Assembly: GCA_964058845.1 (NCBI GenBank)
Contig: CAXKVR010000089.1
Span: 124,001 to 188,000, forward strand
Length of the DNA: 64,000 nt
Direction of reading: 5' to 3'
Source of the DNA: Carex sylvatica
Lineage: Eukaryota; Streptophyta; Magnoliopsida; Poales; Cyperaceae
A program made the position numbers and the translations under genes. Positions 42,793 to 54,571 of this stretch are shown in pieces. The first letter of the stretch is position 1. Every line of letters begins with the position of its first letter. The notes below the pieces were generated by a model, which was not told where the DNA came from, ran no database searches, and saw nothing but the letters and a program-made list of their open reading frames with translations.

Positions 42793-45483
42793 TGTGACAT
42801 TATGAATTTTATAATAAATATTCTATACTGACTGATTGAGTTAAGGCGTCACGAATCGAATTATAAATATAGAAAAACGGTCCAGTGCGGATGGATGACC
42901 CGCACTGCGGGTGGCTTCACCCGCACTGGGACAAGTTCTTTAATAAACGGCTGTGATTTTCACTTGGTGCGGATGGTAGTGCGGATGGGAATCCGCAGTG
43001 CGGGTGAGTTCTGTACTCTTCTGAAGTTGACGAATTTTCGCTAAGTACTGGATGCGGATGGGGATCATCCGCACTGAGCTCAGTGCGTCCGCACTAGGCT
43101 CGGACATTTTTCTGCGCCGTGAGTGCGGCTGGACGGATCCGCAGTGCGGATGATCGGTCCGCACTGGGATGTGTGTTTGCTATTTGCGCTGTGAGTGCGG
43201 CTGGACGGATCCGCAGTGCGGATGAGTGATCCGCACTGGGGTGTGTTTGTTATTTGCGTAATGAATGCGGCTGGATGGATCCGCAGTGCGGATGGTTGGT
43301 CCGCACTGGGGTCTGTATTTCTATTATTCTTGTTATTTTGAGGGACTTAATTGCAAAATGGATAAAATAAACATCTTCTCTCTTTCTCTTTCATCTTTTT
43401 AATAAATAAAATATTTACACAAGGGCCTATTTGTAATAAACATTTTCAAGTTGTTAATAACTAAAAGATGGAGGGGTATATGTGCAAAATTCCAATTATT
43501 AAACAAAAATGCGCTTTCTTCTCATTTCATCTCCACCGACTTAATTGAAAGAAATATTTCGGGAAAGCTAGGTTAGGCCGAACCAAAAGGGAAAGAGAGA
43601 GAGAGAGAAATTGAGCGCGGAATCTGATCGGACTGACCGGAAAATCGAGATTCGAGCTGAATTGACGATCCTTGATCGATTAGAAAGCTTCAATTTGATA
43701 TATATTTCTCCCTTGGTAATTTCTTGAAAACCCTAATTTATTTGATTTATTCGATTTGTCGTGATTTCGGTTGAAACTTGTGATTAGGGTTTCGTAATCG
43801 AGTTCTAGCTCGATTAGTTGTTAATTTGTGATAACTGATACGATTTATCTTCCTTTTCTCTTGGAAACCCTAATTTCATTTGATTTGTTATATTTTGGTG
43901 AAATTCGAAGTCGAATTTGATTTGAAACGTTATAACTCGATAATCGAATTGATTTGCTTGTGGAATTTGGAATTGAACCAGGATTTTGGGGTTGGATTGA
44001 AATGGAAAGGAATTATGATAGTTTCATGTGAAACTCTGGAAATTGTTGGAATTAATCGAGTTATAACTTCGTTAAAACCTACCGATTGAATTGGAATTCG
44101 AATTAGGGTTGGTAATGGTATTAATTATCGGATATTAATCGAACGCGTTAATCGCATTTAACGTATAAAATAGGTGGTAATCATACGAGGCAAAGGATTT
44201 CTGGATCGTTCGAGACGCCTGAGCCTTAGTCGAGCGTGCTATTACTCAGGTGCGGGGTTTCTGGACTTGTTTGATATTTTCTATTCAGAAATTAAACTGT
44301 GTTTTGATTTATGTGCATTGCATTGCCCAAATAAAATGAAACTCGAATTGTTTTATCTGATTGATTTGCATGCTGGTATGGTTATTATTTGTGTTGATCT
44401 GAATGATCTGATTTTGGAATTAAAGTCACCGTGCTTTATATCACCATCGGTTGGTGGATATGGTATTATTGTCATCCACCGTGATGACGTCACTCAGGGA
44501 GTGAATCCGGATTTGTCAAGTCTATGCATGGACTGTGACGCTCAGTGTTCTAAAGCTTTAGATCGTCTGACCTTCGGCAGTTCCCAGTACCGGTTGGGAC
44601 GAAGGGTAAGTGACTTTGTACTATGATTTTGGATGTGGTGACTGTGTATCGGATGGCATTACCCAGGGGGTATTGCGTTTGGATGGTCAGTTGGATTTAT
44701 ATGGATTTTCCGGATATGAATTAGAACCAGACTTTTAATTAAACAGTTAAGCCTGTAACTACAGATGAGTGTCATGAGAAAATGTTTTACCTGGTACAGC
44801 CGTCTGTAGGTGTCTGTAACCCTACAGATGAGTGGGAACGAATTGGGGTCCAGTTTGGTGGAACATCTGTAGTTACTACCAGATATTCTGAAATCGAGTT
44901 AAACCAAATATTGTGTGCTTGAATTTCATCTTGGCAATTCCTGAATTTTGATTTCATTTGAATAAATGTTGTCGGGTTTGTGTATTGATGTTTATATATG
45001 ATTATAAACTGATTTGAGCTTTATTTGTGTTTACTTTTTGAATATAATCTTTGATTGCAAGTCCAGGGACGATTTGTGGCAATTTATCGCACTGAGAATT
45101 CAATTCTCATCCCCTCTTTTGGGTAAATTTTTCAGGTACCGGTTCGGTGGATCCGAGAGAGACACGAGGTCGGTAGGCCTGGTTTTCACCGCTGCTTAGC
45201 TGTCTGGTATTGTGACTAGAGACATGTATAGATTTATGTTTTGATTGTATATATATATATGTGTTCTCTATGTCATTTGGTGATACGTATCCATCGAGAT
45301 ACGGATTTTGTATGATATTACCTGACCAGTTGGGATTTGTGAACTGTTTTTCTTAGTTATTTGTTGATTTTGTTGGTGTGTTTTACTTTCTATTATATCG
45401 TACTTGCCTTGTAGGCATACGGGCAACTGTATGTCTACGGCAGGAGGCACCCGTCACGCCTCGTGGGGCTGCGGGGTGTGACA
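42793..45483 (+). repeat. 5' LTR
   Basis: It starts TGTGACATTATG and ends GGGGTGTGACA. At 2.69 kb it is long, as in Tekay/Del elements. Its short open frames recur in the 3' LTR and show no recognisable similarity, so they are not called as genes. Confidence 0.96.
43128..43312 (+). repeat. Three ~65-70-bp tandem repeats in the 5' LTR
   Basis: Units contain GTGCGGCTGGACGGATCCGC, AGTGCGGATGA, GGTCCGCACTGGG and TTGCTATTTGCG. GTGCGGAT/ATCCGCAC palindromic motifs also extend back to 42890. The block is far GC-richer than the rest of the LTR and is repeated in the 3' LTR at 49451-49635. It may act as an enhancer-like repeat, as in some plant LTRs (inference). Confidence 0.85.
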
Positions 45484-45497
45484 GGTCCTTCCCTGGT

Positions 45498-45510
45498 TGG
45501 TATCAGAGCA
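45498..45510 (+). promoter_or_regulatory. Primer-binding site (initiator-Met tRNA)
   Basis: TGGTATCAGAGCA is complementary to the 3' end of plant initiator-methionine tRNA. It lies 14 nt after the 5' LTR. Confidence 0.9.
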
Positions 45511-45645
45511 TGGTTTAGAACCTGAACCAGACTTGTTTGGATACGAGAGTGGTATACGTATTAATGGGGTCGTCGCGACTATACGAATTTCGTATGATAA
45601 GTATGATATATCGAATGTTATAAACTAACTTTGTTTATTCAGAAA

Positions 45646-45798
45646 ATGGAAACACCACACCGAGGTAGAGGTAGACCTCGGAGGAATCAGGAATTGGTAG
45701 AAAAAGGGAATTGGCCAATTGAGACGTGTAATCAAGTTGTAAATGTTCAAACCCCGTTTGGTTTAACTGATCAAGGAATCACTTTATGCCGAAACTGA
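45646..45798 (+). pseudogene. gag/protease fusion remnant (50 codons)
   Basis: The frame opens with a basic METPHRGRGRPRRNQ head typical of the gag start, then passes directly into a protease-like segment (VNVQTPFGLTDQGITLCRN) and stops at TGA 45796-45798. Almost all of gag (capsid, zinc knuckle) and the DTGA/DSGA active site of the protease are missing. The frame resumes beyond the TGA as [18 protein letters not shown] without a shift. The nonsense codon stands where related elements usually carry Cys or Trp. This is a large internal deletion followed by one point mutation. Confidence 0.8.
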
Positions 45799-47037
45799 AA
45801 GATTAAGATAGATGGGAGGGAGTTCGAGGCGGACTTGTTGGTAATGGAGATTATCGGTTACGACGTGTTATTGGGTATGGACTGGTTGACGAGACACGCT
45901 GCTACTATTGATTGTCCGCATCGTCGGATTCATTTCGCGAATTCAAGAGGTATGTCTTGCATACTCAATTGTAGAGAAATTGGGAAACTAACACCGTGTA
46001 TTTCGGCTGTAGAGATGAAACATTTATTAGAATCAGGGTGTGATGCTTACTTGGCGGCTGTGGTTTATGCGCCTGCGGCAGTTCCAGATATCAGCACCAT
46101 TCCGGTGGTTTCGGAATTTGTGGATGTATTTCCGGAAGAGATTGTAGGGTTGCCACCAGAGCGAGAAGTGGAGTTCGGTATCGAACTGGTACCGGGCACA
46201 ACACCGATTTCAAAAGCACCGTATCGAATGGCACCGGCAGAACTAAAAGAACTCAAGGCACAGTTGGAAGATATGTTGGAGAGTGGATTTATCAGACCTA
46301 GCACGTCGCCATGGGGCGCGCCAGTGTTGTTTGTCAAGAAGAAAGATGGAACATTGCGGTTATGCATTGATTACCGCGAGCTGAACAAGGTAACTGTGAA
46401 AAATAAATATCCGTTACCTCGGATTGACGATCTGTTTGATCAGTTACAGGGATCCTCAATATATTCAAAGATTGATCTGAGAACAGGGTATCACCAGTTG
46501 AGAATACGACCGAGCGATGTGGATAAGACAGCGTTCCGTACAAGGTACGGGCATTATGAATACCTGGTTATGCCATTTGGGCTGACGAACGCACCGGCAG
46601 CGTTCATGGACTTGATGCACCGTGTGTTTCACGATCTGTTGGATTCTACAGTTGTGGTGTTCATTGATGATATACTGGTGTATTCGCGTTCGCGAGAAGA
46701 ACATGAGGTACATCTTAGAATTGTATTGCAAAGATTGCGTGAACATCAGTTATTCGCAAAGTTGTCGAAATGTGAATTTTGGTTGGAGGAAGTTACATTT
46801 TTGGGGCATGTGGTTTCTGGAAAAGGGTTAGCGGTGGATTCCGAAAAGATTCGGGCTGTGACAGATTGGAAAAGGCCGGAGACAGTTACTGAAATTCGCA
46901 GCTTTCTGGGGTTAGCCGGGTACTACAGGAGATTTGTACTCGGATTTTCGCGGTTAGCCGCGCCACTTACAAAATTGTTGCACAAAGGCGTGAAATTTGA
47001 TTGGGGTACCACGCAAGATAAAAGTTTTGAGGAATAG
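45799..47037 (+). pseudogene. pol part 1: protease C-terminus and reverse transcriptase
   Basis: This holds the end of the retropepsin-like domain ([14 protein letters not shown]) followed by a complete Ty3/gypsy reverse transcriptase. Landmarks are the [20 protein letters not shown] entry, [31 protein letters not shown], the catalytic FIDDILVYS motif near 46660, and LGHVVSGKG. The frame stops at TAG 47035-47037, where the next codons ([13 protein letters not shown]) continue the same frame, so one nonsense mutation splits pol between RT and RNase H. The protein would synthesise element cDNA. The enzyme domain itself looks intact in its key residues. Confidence 0.92.
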
Positions 47038-49065
47038 AAGAGTCGGCTGGTATCCGCGCCAGTCCTTGCTATGCCGACTGCTGATAAAGAGTACACGGTT
47101 TACACCGATGCATCTCGATTGGGTTTAGGTTGCGTATTGATGCAAGATGATCATGTAATTGCCTACGCATCTCGGCAATTGCGACCGCACGAGCAAAACT
47201 ACCCGACGCATGATTTGGAGTTAGCGGCGGTGATATTTGCGCTAAAGATTTGGCGGCATTACTTGTATGGCGTGAAATGCCGAATCTATACTGATCATCA
47301 AAGTCTGAAATACATCTTCACGCAAAGGGAGTTAAATTTGAGACAAAGGCGGTGGTTAGAATTAATGAAAGACTATGACTTGGATATCCAGTATCATGCA
47401 GGAAAAGCAAACAGTGTAGCAGATGCATTGAGCAGAAAGAGTCAGGTAAACCTGGCGTCGGTGATTACAAGTGAAACTCATCTTCTCGAGGAAATGCGCA
47501 GAATGGAAATACATGTTGGCGCGTCACGCGAATTAACGTTGGAAGTTGCATCTAAATGTAATAGAAGTGAGGTTGGGACTAGCGCAACTGCAATTGCGTC
47601 GGTTGTGCTAGCAGCGGTTGAAATCCGATCGGAATTACACGAGCAGATTCGTACAGAGCAACAGAATGATCCGAGATGTCAGAAATTCAAACTGCACTAT
47701 GAGTCAAATGCAGATTCACCGTTTCAAGTTCAAGTAGATGGCATCTTGCGGTTTCACGACCGCATTTGTGTACCAAGTAATTCGGAGTTGAAAGATCTGA
47801 TTTTGTCAGAGGCGCACAATTCGGGATACGCTATCCATCCGGGAGAGGTAAAAATGTATCAAGATCTAAAGAAGTATTTTTGGTGGCCAAAGATGAAAAA
47901 GGAAGTACAAAGGTACGTTGAAAAGTGTCAAATATGTCAGCAAGTTAAAGCGGATCGGCAGAGAAAAGCAGGATTGCTAAGACCGCTGGAAATACCTACA
48001 AGGAAATTTGAATCAATCACGATGGATTTCGTAAGTGGATTTCCGAGAACTGTCGGAAGGTATAATACAGTTTGGGTGATTGTGGATCGATTAACGAAGA
48101 TAGCGCATTTCATTCCGCTTCGAATTGAGACATCTGGGCCAGAATTGGCGGAATTGTTCCTGAAGTATCAGTTTAAGTACCATGGTTGCTCGCGCAATAT
48201 TATTTCTGACCGAGATCCTCGGTTCACTTCTCATTTCTGGGAAAGTTTTCAAGAAACAATGGGTACCAAGTTGAGATTCAGCACTGCGCACCATCCTCAG
48301 ACTGACGGTCAGTCTGAGCGCACTATTCAGACACTGGAAGACATGTTGCGCTCCTGCGCGCTAAGTTTACAAGGTTCGTGGGTTGATCATTTGTATCTGG
48401 TGGAGTTTGCGTATAACAACAGTTATCATTCGAGCATTGGTATGTCACCGCAAGAGGCGCTGACAGGGCAGCAATGCCGTACTCCATTGTGGTGGGGACC
48501 AGCGGGTACCTATCCACCTACAGGGCCGCAAATGTTAGAAGAAATTGCTGAGAAAACAAAGATGGTTTTGAGTCGGCTCAAGTCGGCTCAAGAAAGGCAA
48601 AAGAAATATGCGGATATTCACCGAAGACCGTTGGAATTTCAAGAAAGTGATCACGTATGGCTTCGAGTTTCGCCTGTCAGAGGCGTGCATCGATTTGGTG
48701 TTTCGGGCAAGCTAAGTCCTCGATATATTGGGCCGTTCCAGATTTTGCGACGAGTTGGACCGGTTGCATACGAGCTTGCACTACCACCAGCGTTGGACCG
48801 GGTTCATCCGGTATTCCATGTATCACAGTTACGCAGATATGTGCGAGATCCGTCGCATTGTATTGATCACTCGGGTTTACACGTACAAGATGATCTGACA
48901 TATCAAGAAGAACCAATGCAGATATTGGACCGAAAAGAGCAACGGCTACGAAGCAAAGTGATTCGGCTCGTGTTGGTAAAATGGGGACGCCATTCTGATA
49001 AGGAAGCGACGTGGGAGCTCGAAGAGAGCATCCGAGAAAAGTATCCGGAGTTATTCGACAATTAA
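47038..49065 (+). pseudogene. pol part 2: RNase H, integrase, chromodomain-like end
   Basis: This is in frame with the RT part, downstream of the TAG. RNase H is seen as [15 protein letters not shown] (from ~47101), [16 protein letters not shown] and [10 protein letters not shown]. The integrase zinc-binding region covers ~47810-47945 ([10 protein letters not shown]...CQICQ). The catalytic core has MDFVSGFP (D, ~48024), [12 protein letters not shown] (D, ~48208) and [13 protein letters not shown] (E, ~48317). The GPF-like RYIGPFQIL is followed by [13 protein letters not shown] and a C-terminal chromodomain-like region ([18 protein letters not shown]). All three catalytic acids are present. 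Without readthrough of the TAG, this half would need its own start; the first in-frame Met is at 47071. Confidence 0.93.
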
Positions 49066-49101
49066 GGTACGAATCAAGTTCAGCGGACTGAACTTCATTT
49101 T

Positions 49102-49115
49102 AAGGGGGGGAGAAA
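49102..49115 (+). promoter_or_regulatory. Polypurine tract
   Basis: AAGGGGGGGAGAAA lies immediately before the 3' LTR. It is the expected plus-strand primer site. Confidence 0.9.
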
Positions 49116-51806
49116 TGTGACATTATGAATTTTATAATAAATATTCTATACTGACTGATTGAGTTAAGGCGTCACGAATCGAATTATAAATATAGAAAAA
49201 CGGTCCAGTGCGGATGGATGACCCGCACTGCGGGTGGCTTCACCCGCACTGGGACAAGTTCTTTAATAAACGGCTGTGATTTTCACTTGGTGCGGATGGT
49301 AGTGCGGATGGGAATCCGCAGTGCGGGTGAGTTCTGTACTCTTCTGAAGTTGACGAATTTTCGCTAAGTACTGGATGCGGATGGGGATCATCCGCACTGA
49401 GCTCAGTGCGTCCGCACTAGGCTCGGACATTTTTCTGCGCCGTGAGTGCGGCTGGACGGATCCGCAGTGCGGATGATCGGTCCGCACTGGGATGTGTGTT
49501 TGCTATTTGCGCTGTGAGTGCGGCTGGACGGATCCGCAGTGCGGATGAGTGATCCGCACTGGGGTGTGTTTGTTATTTGCGTAATGAATGCGGCTGGATG
49601 GATCCGCAGTGCGGATGGTTGGTCCGCACTGGGGTCTGTATTTCTATTATTCTTGTTATTTTGAGGGACTTAATTGCAAAATGGATAAAATAAACATCTT
49701 CTCTCTTTCTCTTTCATCTTTTTAATAAATAAAATATTTACACAAGGGCCTATTTGTAATAAACATTTTCAAGTTGTTAATAACTAAAAGATGGAGGGGT
49801 ATATGTGCAAAATTCCAATTATTAAACAAAAATGCGCTTTCTTCTCATTTCATCTCCACCGACTTAATTGAAAGAAATATTTCGGGAAAGCTAGGTTAGG
49901 CCGAACCAAAAGGGAAAGAGAGAGAGAGAGAAATTGAGCGCGGAATCTGATCGGACTGACCGGAAAATCGAGATTCGAGCTGAATTGACGATCCTTGATC
50001 GATTAGAAAGCTTCAATTTGATATATATTTCTCCCTTGGTAATTTCTTGAAAACCCTAATTTATTTGATTTATTCGATTTGTCGTGATTTCGGTTGAAAC
50101 TTGTGATTAGGGTTTCGTAATCGAGTTCTAGCTCGATTAGTTGTTAATTTGTGATAACTGATACGATTTATCTTCCTTTTCTCTTGGAAACCCTAATTTC
50201 ATTTGATTTGTTATATTTTGGTGAAATTCGAAGTCGAATTTGATTTGAAACGTTATAACTCGATAATCGAATTGATTTGCTTGTGGAATTTGGAATTGAA
50301 CCAGGATTTTGGGGTTGGATTGAAATGGAAAGGAATTATGATAGTTTCATGTGAAACTCTGGAAATTGTTGGAATTAATCGAGTTATAACTTCGTTAAAA
50401 CCTACCGATTGAATTGGAATTCGAATTAGGGTTGGTAATGGTATTAATTATCGGATATTAATCGAACGCGTTAATCGCATTTAACGTATAAAATAGGTGG
50501 TAATCATACGAGGCAAAGGATTTCTGGATCGTTCGAGACGCCTGAGCCTTAGTCGAGCGTGCTATTACTCAGGTGCGGGGTTTCTGGACTTGTTTGATAT
50601 TTTCTATTCAGAAATTAAACTGTGTTTTGATTTATGTGCATTGCATTGCCCAAATAAAATGAAACTCGAATTGTTTTATCTGATTGATTTGCATGCTGGT
50701 ATGGTTATTATTTGTGTTGATCTGAATGATCTGATTTTGGAATTAAAGTCACCGTGCTTTATATCACCATCGGTTGGTGGATATGGTATTATTGTCATCC
50801 ACCGTGATGACGTCACTCAGGGAGTGAATCCGGATTTGTCAAGTCTATGCATGGACTGTGACGCTCAGTGTTCTAAAGCTTTAGATCGTCTGACCTTCGG
50901 CAGTTCCCAGTACCGGTTGGGACGAAGGGTAAGTGACTTTGTACTATGATTTTGGATGTGGTGACTGTGTATCGGATGGCATTACCCAGGGGGTATTGCG
51001 TTTGGATGGTCAGTTGGATTTATATGGATTTTCCGGATATGAATTAGAACCAGACTTTTAATTAAACAGTTAAGCCTGTAACTACAGATGAGTGTCATGA
51101 GAAAATGTTTTACCTGGTACAGCCGTCTGTAGGTGTCTGTAACCCTACAGATGAGTGGGAACGAATTGGGGTCCAGTTTGGTGGAACATCTGTAGTTACT
51201 ACCAGATATTCTGAAATCGAGTTAAACCAAATATTGTGTGCTTGAATTTCATCTTGGCAATTCCTGAATTTTGATTTCATTTGAATAAATGTTGTCGGGT
51301 TTGTGTATTGATGTTTATATATGATTATAAACTGATTTGAGCTTTATTTGTGTTTACTTTTTGAATATAATCTTTGATTGCAAGTCCAGGGACGATTTGT
51401 GGCAATTTATCGCACTGAGAATTCAATTCTCATCCCCTCTTTTGGGTAAATTTTTCAGGTACCGGTTCGGTGGATCCGAGAGAGACACGAGGTCGGTAGG
51501 CCTGGTTTTCACCGCTGCTTAGCTGTCTGGTATTGTGACTAGAGACATGTATAGATTTATGTTTTGATTGTATATATATATATGTGTTCTCTATGTCATT
51601 TGGTGATACGTATCCATCGAGATACGGATTTTGTATGATATTACCTGACCAGTTGGGATTTGTGAACTGTTTTTCTTAGTTATTTGTTGATTTTGTTGGT
51701 GTGTTTTACTTTCTATTATATCGTACTTGCCTTGTAGGCATACGGGCAACTGTATGTCTACGGCAGGAGGCACCCGTCACGCCTCGTGGGGCTGCGGGGT
51801 GTGACA
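49116..51806 (+). repeat. 3' LTR
   Basis: It is the same length as the 5' LTR, and no difference was seen line by line, including the GC-rich tandem repeats at 49451-49635. Confidence 0.96.
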
Positions 51807-52340
51807 TAGCTATTATTCCATTCCAACATACAATGAATGCTCTTATTCGGCATTTAATCAAATGTTTGTCTGGCACGGTCGACCATCCCAAGACTAAAAT
51901 ATCCAACAATTAAAACATTAGACACCACCACAGAAGCTTCGCTATTTGTATCTAGTGTGTTATTTTGAACCAATACTTCAGCACCTTTCATGTCCCCACA
52001 TAGATAATACATACTTACCAAATTGGTGAGAACAACTCCAGAGAGATCATAGCCAATTTGACAACTTCCCCATGAATAGCCTTCCTGTAGCAATCAAGTT
52101 TGCACTTGCACATTCCTTTATCACGGACGGGTAGGTATTTGGTTCACGCATTTGGTCGAACACAAGGCAAGCGTATGTCAGGTCACAATCATCTGACAAG
52201 GCAAAACATTGTAGTATCTCAGCTGAAACAAGTGGGTCTCAAATTTCACCTGATTTGATTGCGATTGCAAGGAGAAGCTTAAGTTTCTTTAGAGTTTTGG
52301 TGGATTTCAGTAAATGGGGGATAAAATTAAAGGGGAGAGA
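51807..52340 (-). pseudogene. PPR protein relic, N-terminal side fragment
   Basis: Read on the minus strand in changing frames: a leader with KTLKKLKLLLAIAIKSGEI, a stop, DPLVSAEILQCFALSDDCDL, TYACLVFDQMREPNTYPSVI, KECASANLIATGR, then GDMKGAEVLV, SNVLIVGYFSLGMVDRARQT and FD, a stop, MPNKSI and WNGIIA up to the LTR. This is the start of a plant PPR protein (PLS-like architecture), with at least two stop codons and several frameshifts. The breaks outnumber what the transposon insertion explains, so the gene may have been dying before the element landed. Upstream, 52340-52614 may encode the degraded targeting leader. Confidence 0.78.
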
Positions 52341-52689
52341 AGATGAAACCGAGAATTGGTGAGAACATCCACTGGAGGAATTGGGAGGCATCACGGGCAG
52401 TGAGTTCAAGTGATGTAACCATAATTTGAGAAATTTTCCAAGAAAACTTACTTTGATTCAAAGGTGTGACTCTGAGGAAGAGGCGGAAAGGCGGCGAGAG
52501 AAGAGGTGGCACTATTGGTTGCTTGCAGAAGAAAGGAGTCAGGCTGGTGGATCGAGAGGTGTAGCCATAGCGAGTAAGGTGCCTGAGGCTGAGAGCGATG
52601 GGCCACCAGTTCAAATGAGAGAGAGAGAGATAGAGAAAGAGAGAGGCATGTGGAAATGGAGTAATTCTGGGGCATAATCGGTATCGTCT

Positions 52690-53260
52690 GCATATTCTAC
52701 TGTGATTTGCAGAGGGAAGATTGAGGGAATGCAGAAGAAGCTCTGGAGATTCCCAATACCGCCCACAGTTAGGATCTTTGGGTATCTATTGCTAAAAGGC
52801 AGACTATTGACACTGGACATGATGCAGCGACGAAACATGGGCACGGATACAGGTTGTCAGATGTGCCAAAACTGCCCATCTGAGTCTACGCTGCACTTGA
52901 TATTTCTATGTGTGAAGCTGTTGAAATATGGTATGAAATTTCAGTAAGAGTGGGATATAGGATCATGATACCTGCAATGACAATTCAGGAGATCTGGATC
53001 ACAACTTCAGATCATGTGAGATAAAGAATGGAGTTGCTGTTCTTATGCACTTGCTGGCACATATGGAAGAATAGAAATGAGAAAGTATTTTAGGACGGAC
53101 CACAAATTATGCTCGGCTACTAACAGACAGAATTGTAGAAGATGGAAGGATGTGGTTAAAGTACTGCAATGTGGATAAGAGAATGTCGGTGGGCTCAAAT
53201 CAGTTACCGGATCCAGATTAGGCTTATTGGATGTGTCTAGGCTGTTTTCTAGGCTATTTA
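52690..53260 (+). pseudogene. LINE 3'-end remnant (zf-RVT region)
   Basis: The plus strand encodes LWRFPIPPTVRIFGYLLLKG, RLLTLDMMQRRNM, CQMCQNCPSESTLHLIFLC and, in a shifted frame, MELLFLCTCWHIWKNRNEKV. This is the conserved zinc-binding tail (zf-RVT) downstream of the reverse transcriptase in plant L1-type LINEs. Frameshifts and stops break it, and no reverse transcriptase domain is present upstream. It is a 5'-truncated dead copy. The following 53330-53470 has repeated GGTACCAGT-like phrases and could be its 3' UTR (inference). Confidence 0.75.
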
Positions 53261-53529
53261 GTAGTGCTGTTTGTATTGTTTTTGCTTTTTTCTTGATTTT
53301 TTAATCTATTCAATTGCTGGATGTTGGTAGAAGTCTGAATCATTAGTACTGGTACAGTACCAGTATTTTTCAGTCATACTGGCATGGTACCAGTCCATAT
53401 CAGTGGTACCGGTCTGTGTTAGGGGTACTAGTAAGGTACCAAGACGAATTGGTAGTACTGCTGTGTGTGTGCCAGTGGTGAAGGACTATCTAAGATGTTT
53501 TGTACTTGATATTGTTTTAAGAGTAAAGC

Positions 53530-53760
53530 TAGGGTGTGATGTGCTCACTAAGAAAGTTTGGTGAGCACAACTCCAAAAATTCATCGGATCGACTTCAAAC
53601 GCCGAATTCAAACCGTTGAAATTCATGTACTTCATGAGTGATGCATGTATATGCAAAATTTTGAAAGTTTCGAGTATATTTGCTACACGGTCAAGCGGTC
53701 AAATAACATGAAATTCTCCCTTTTTAAATTTTGAGAGAATGTACCACAGTAAGAGACAAG
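53530..53760. other. Possible worn MITE arm
   Basis: Begins AGGGTGTGATGTGCTCACTA and contains AAACCGTTGAAATTCATGTA and ACGGTCAAGCGGTCAAATAA. It resembles one arm of an inverted-repeat element, but I did not find the other arm. Confidence 0.35.
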
Positions 53761-53864
53761 CTGATAACCAGAGAACTAACCAAAACATGAGTCCTTGTCT
53801 ACACAATCAAAAGATACAAAAGCCAATCAGAAAAAAGAAATTTTATAATTTACTTTGTATTTGA

Positions 53865-54231
53865 GTGAGGCTACAGTACTATGCATATCGCATATTGGTT
53901 GTACTATGAACCAATATCTCTATTTCTAAAGCCAAATAATCGATCCAAACCGTTCAACGTGATCTTCATATGAAAATGTACTTGTAGATCAATTTTACAT
54001 TTTTTTTAACAATATTTTTAGATAGGAAGAAAATCACTTGATTTAAAAATTCTGGACCATCCGAAAGTAGTGATTTTCTACCTACCAAAAAAATAGCATA
54101 AAAAAAATGTAAAATTTAGTCTGCATGTACATTTCATATGAAAATCATGTTGAATGGTTCAGATCGACAATTTTGACTATGAAAACAAAAATATCGATCC
54201 GTAGTACGGACCAATCTACGCATAGCCTCAC
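53865..54231. mobile_element. Palindromic MITE, GTGAGGCTA ends
   Basis: The left end GTGAGGCTACAGTACTATGC pairs with the right end ACGCATAGCCTCAC. The arms share CGATCCAAACCGTTCAACGT and its inverse, and TTTTTAACAATATTTTTAGA-type centres. It belongs to the same superfamily as 12957-13359, non-coding. Confidence 0.8.
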
Positions 54232-54571
54232 TCTTCTATTATTTTAATTTTCTTAAATTGAATTTAATAGGAAATCATACCTCAGGGAAGCTGTACAAAA
54301 TGCCCCAAGTAACAAACAGCCTAGACCCAATTTGGGGCAGAGTAGGTGAGACAGGTGATCTAACCAATCCTACACTGATCAACTCACTAAATCAGTAATA
54401 ATCTTAGAAAAAGACAAATAATTTTATCTAAAGATGAAAAATAATTACTTACCAATAAACCTGTGGAAAATCTGCTCATCAAGCAAAGATATGAAAAAAA
54501 AGGGTAAAAAAGAAGAAGTGAGATATCAGCTCAAATTAAATAACAAAATGACGCTTTAAGTTTTTTTATAG

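Larger units (their letters stand above)
42793..51806 (+). mobile_element. Complete Ty3/gypsy (Tekay/Del-like) LTR retrotransposon
   Basis: This 9,014-bp element has LTRs of equal length (42793-45483 and 49116-51806, 2,691 bp each) in which I saw no difference by eye. A perfect 5-bp duplication TAGCT flanks it (42788-42792 and 51807-51811). A PBS for initiator-Met tRNA and a polypurine tract are present. Domain order PR remnant, RT, RNase H, integrase and a chromodomain-like C-terminus is the Ty3/gypsy order, and the C-terminal signature suits the Tekay/Del lineage. Nearly all of gag and the protease active site are deleted, and pol has two nonsense codons. It therefore cannot be autonomous. 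The matching LTRs imply it moved very recently, presumably with proteins supplied in trans. Confidence 0.96.

Noticed and set aside
44174..44626. 150-codon frame in the 5' LTR (repeated at 50497-50949)
   Set aside because: It lies wholly in the LTR, recurs in both LTRs only because these are duplicates, and shows no known domain.
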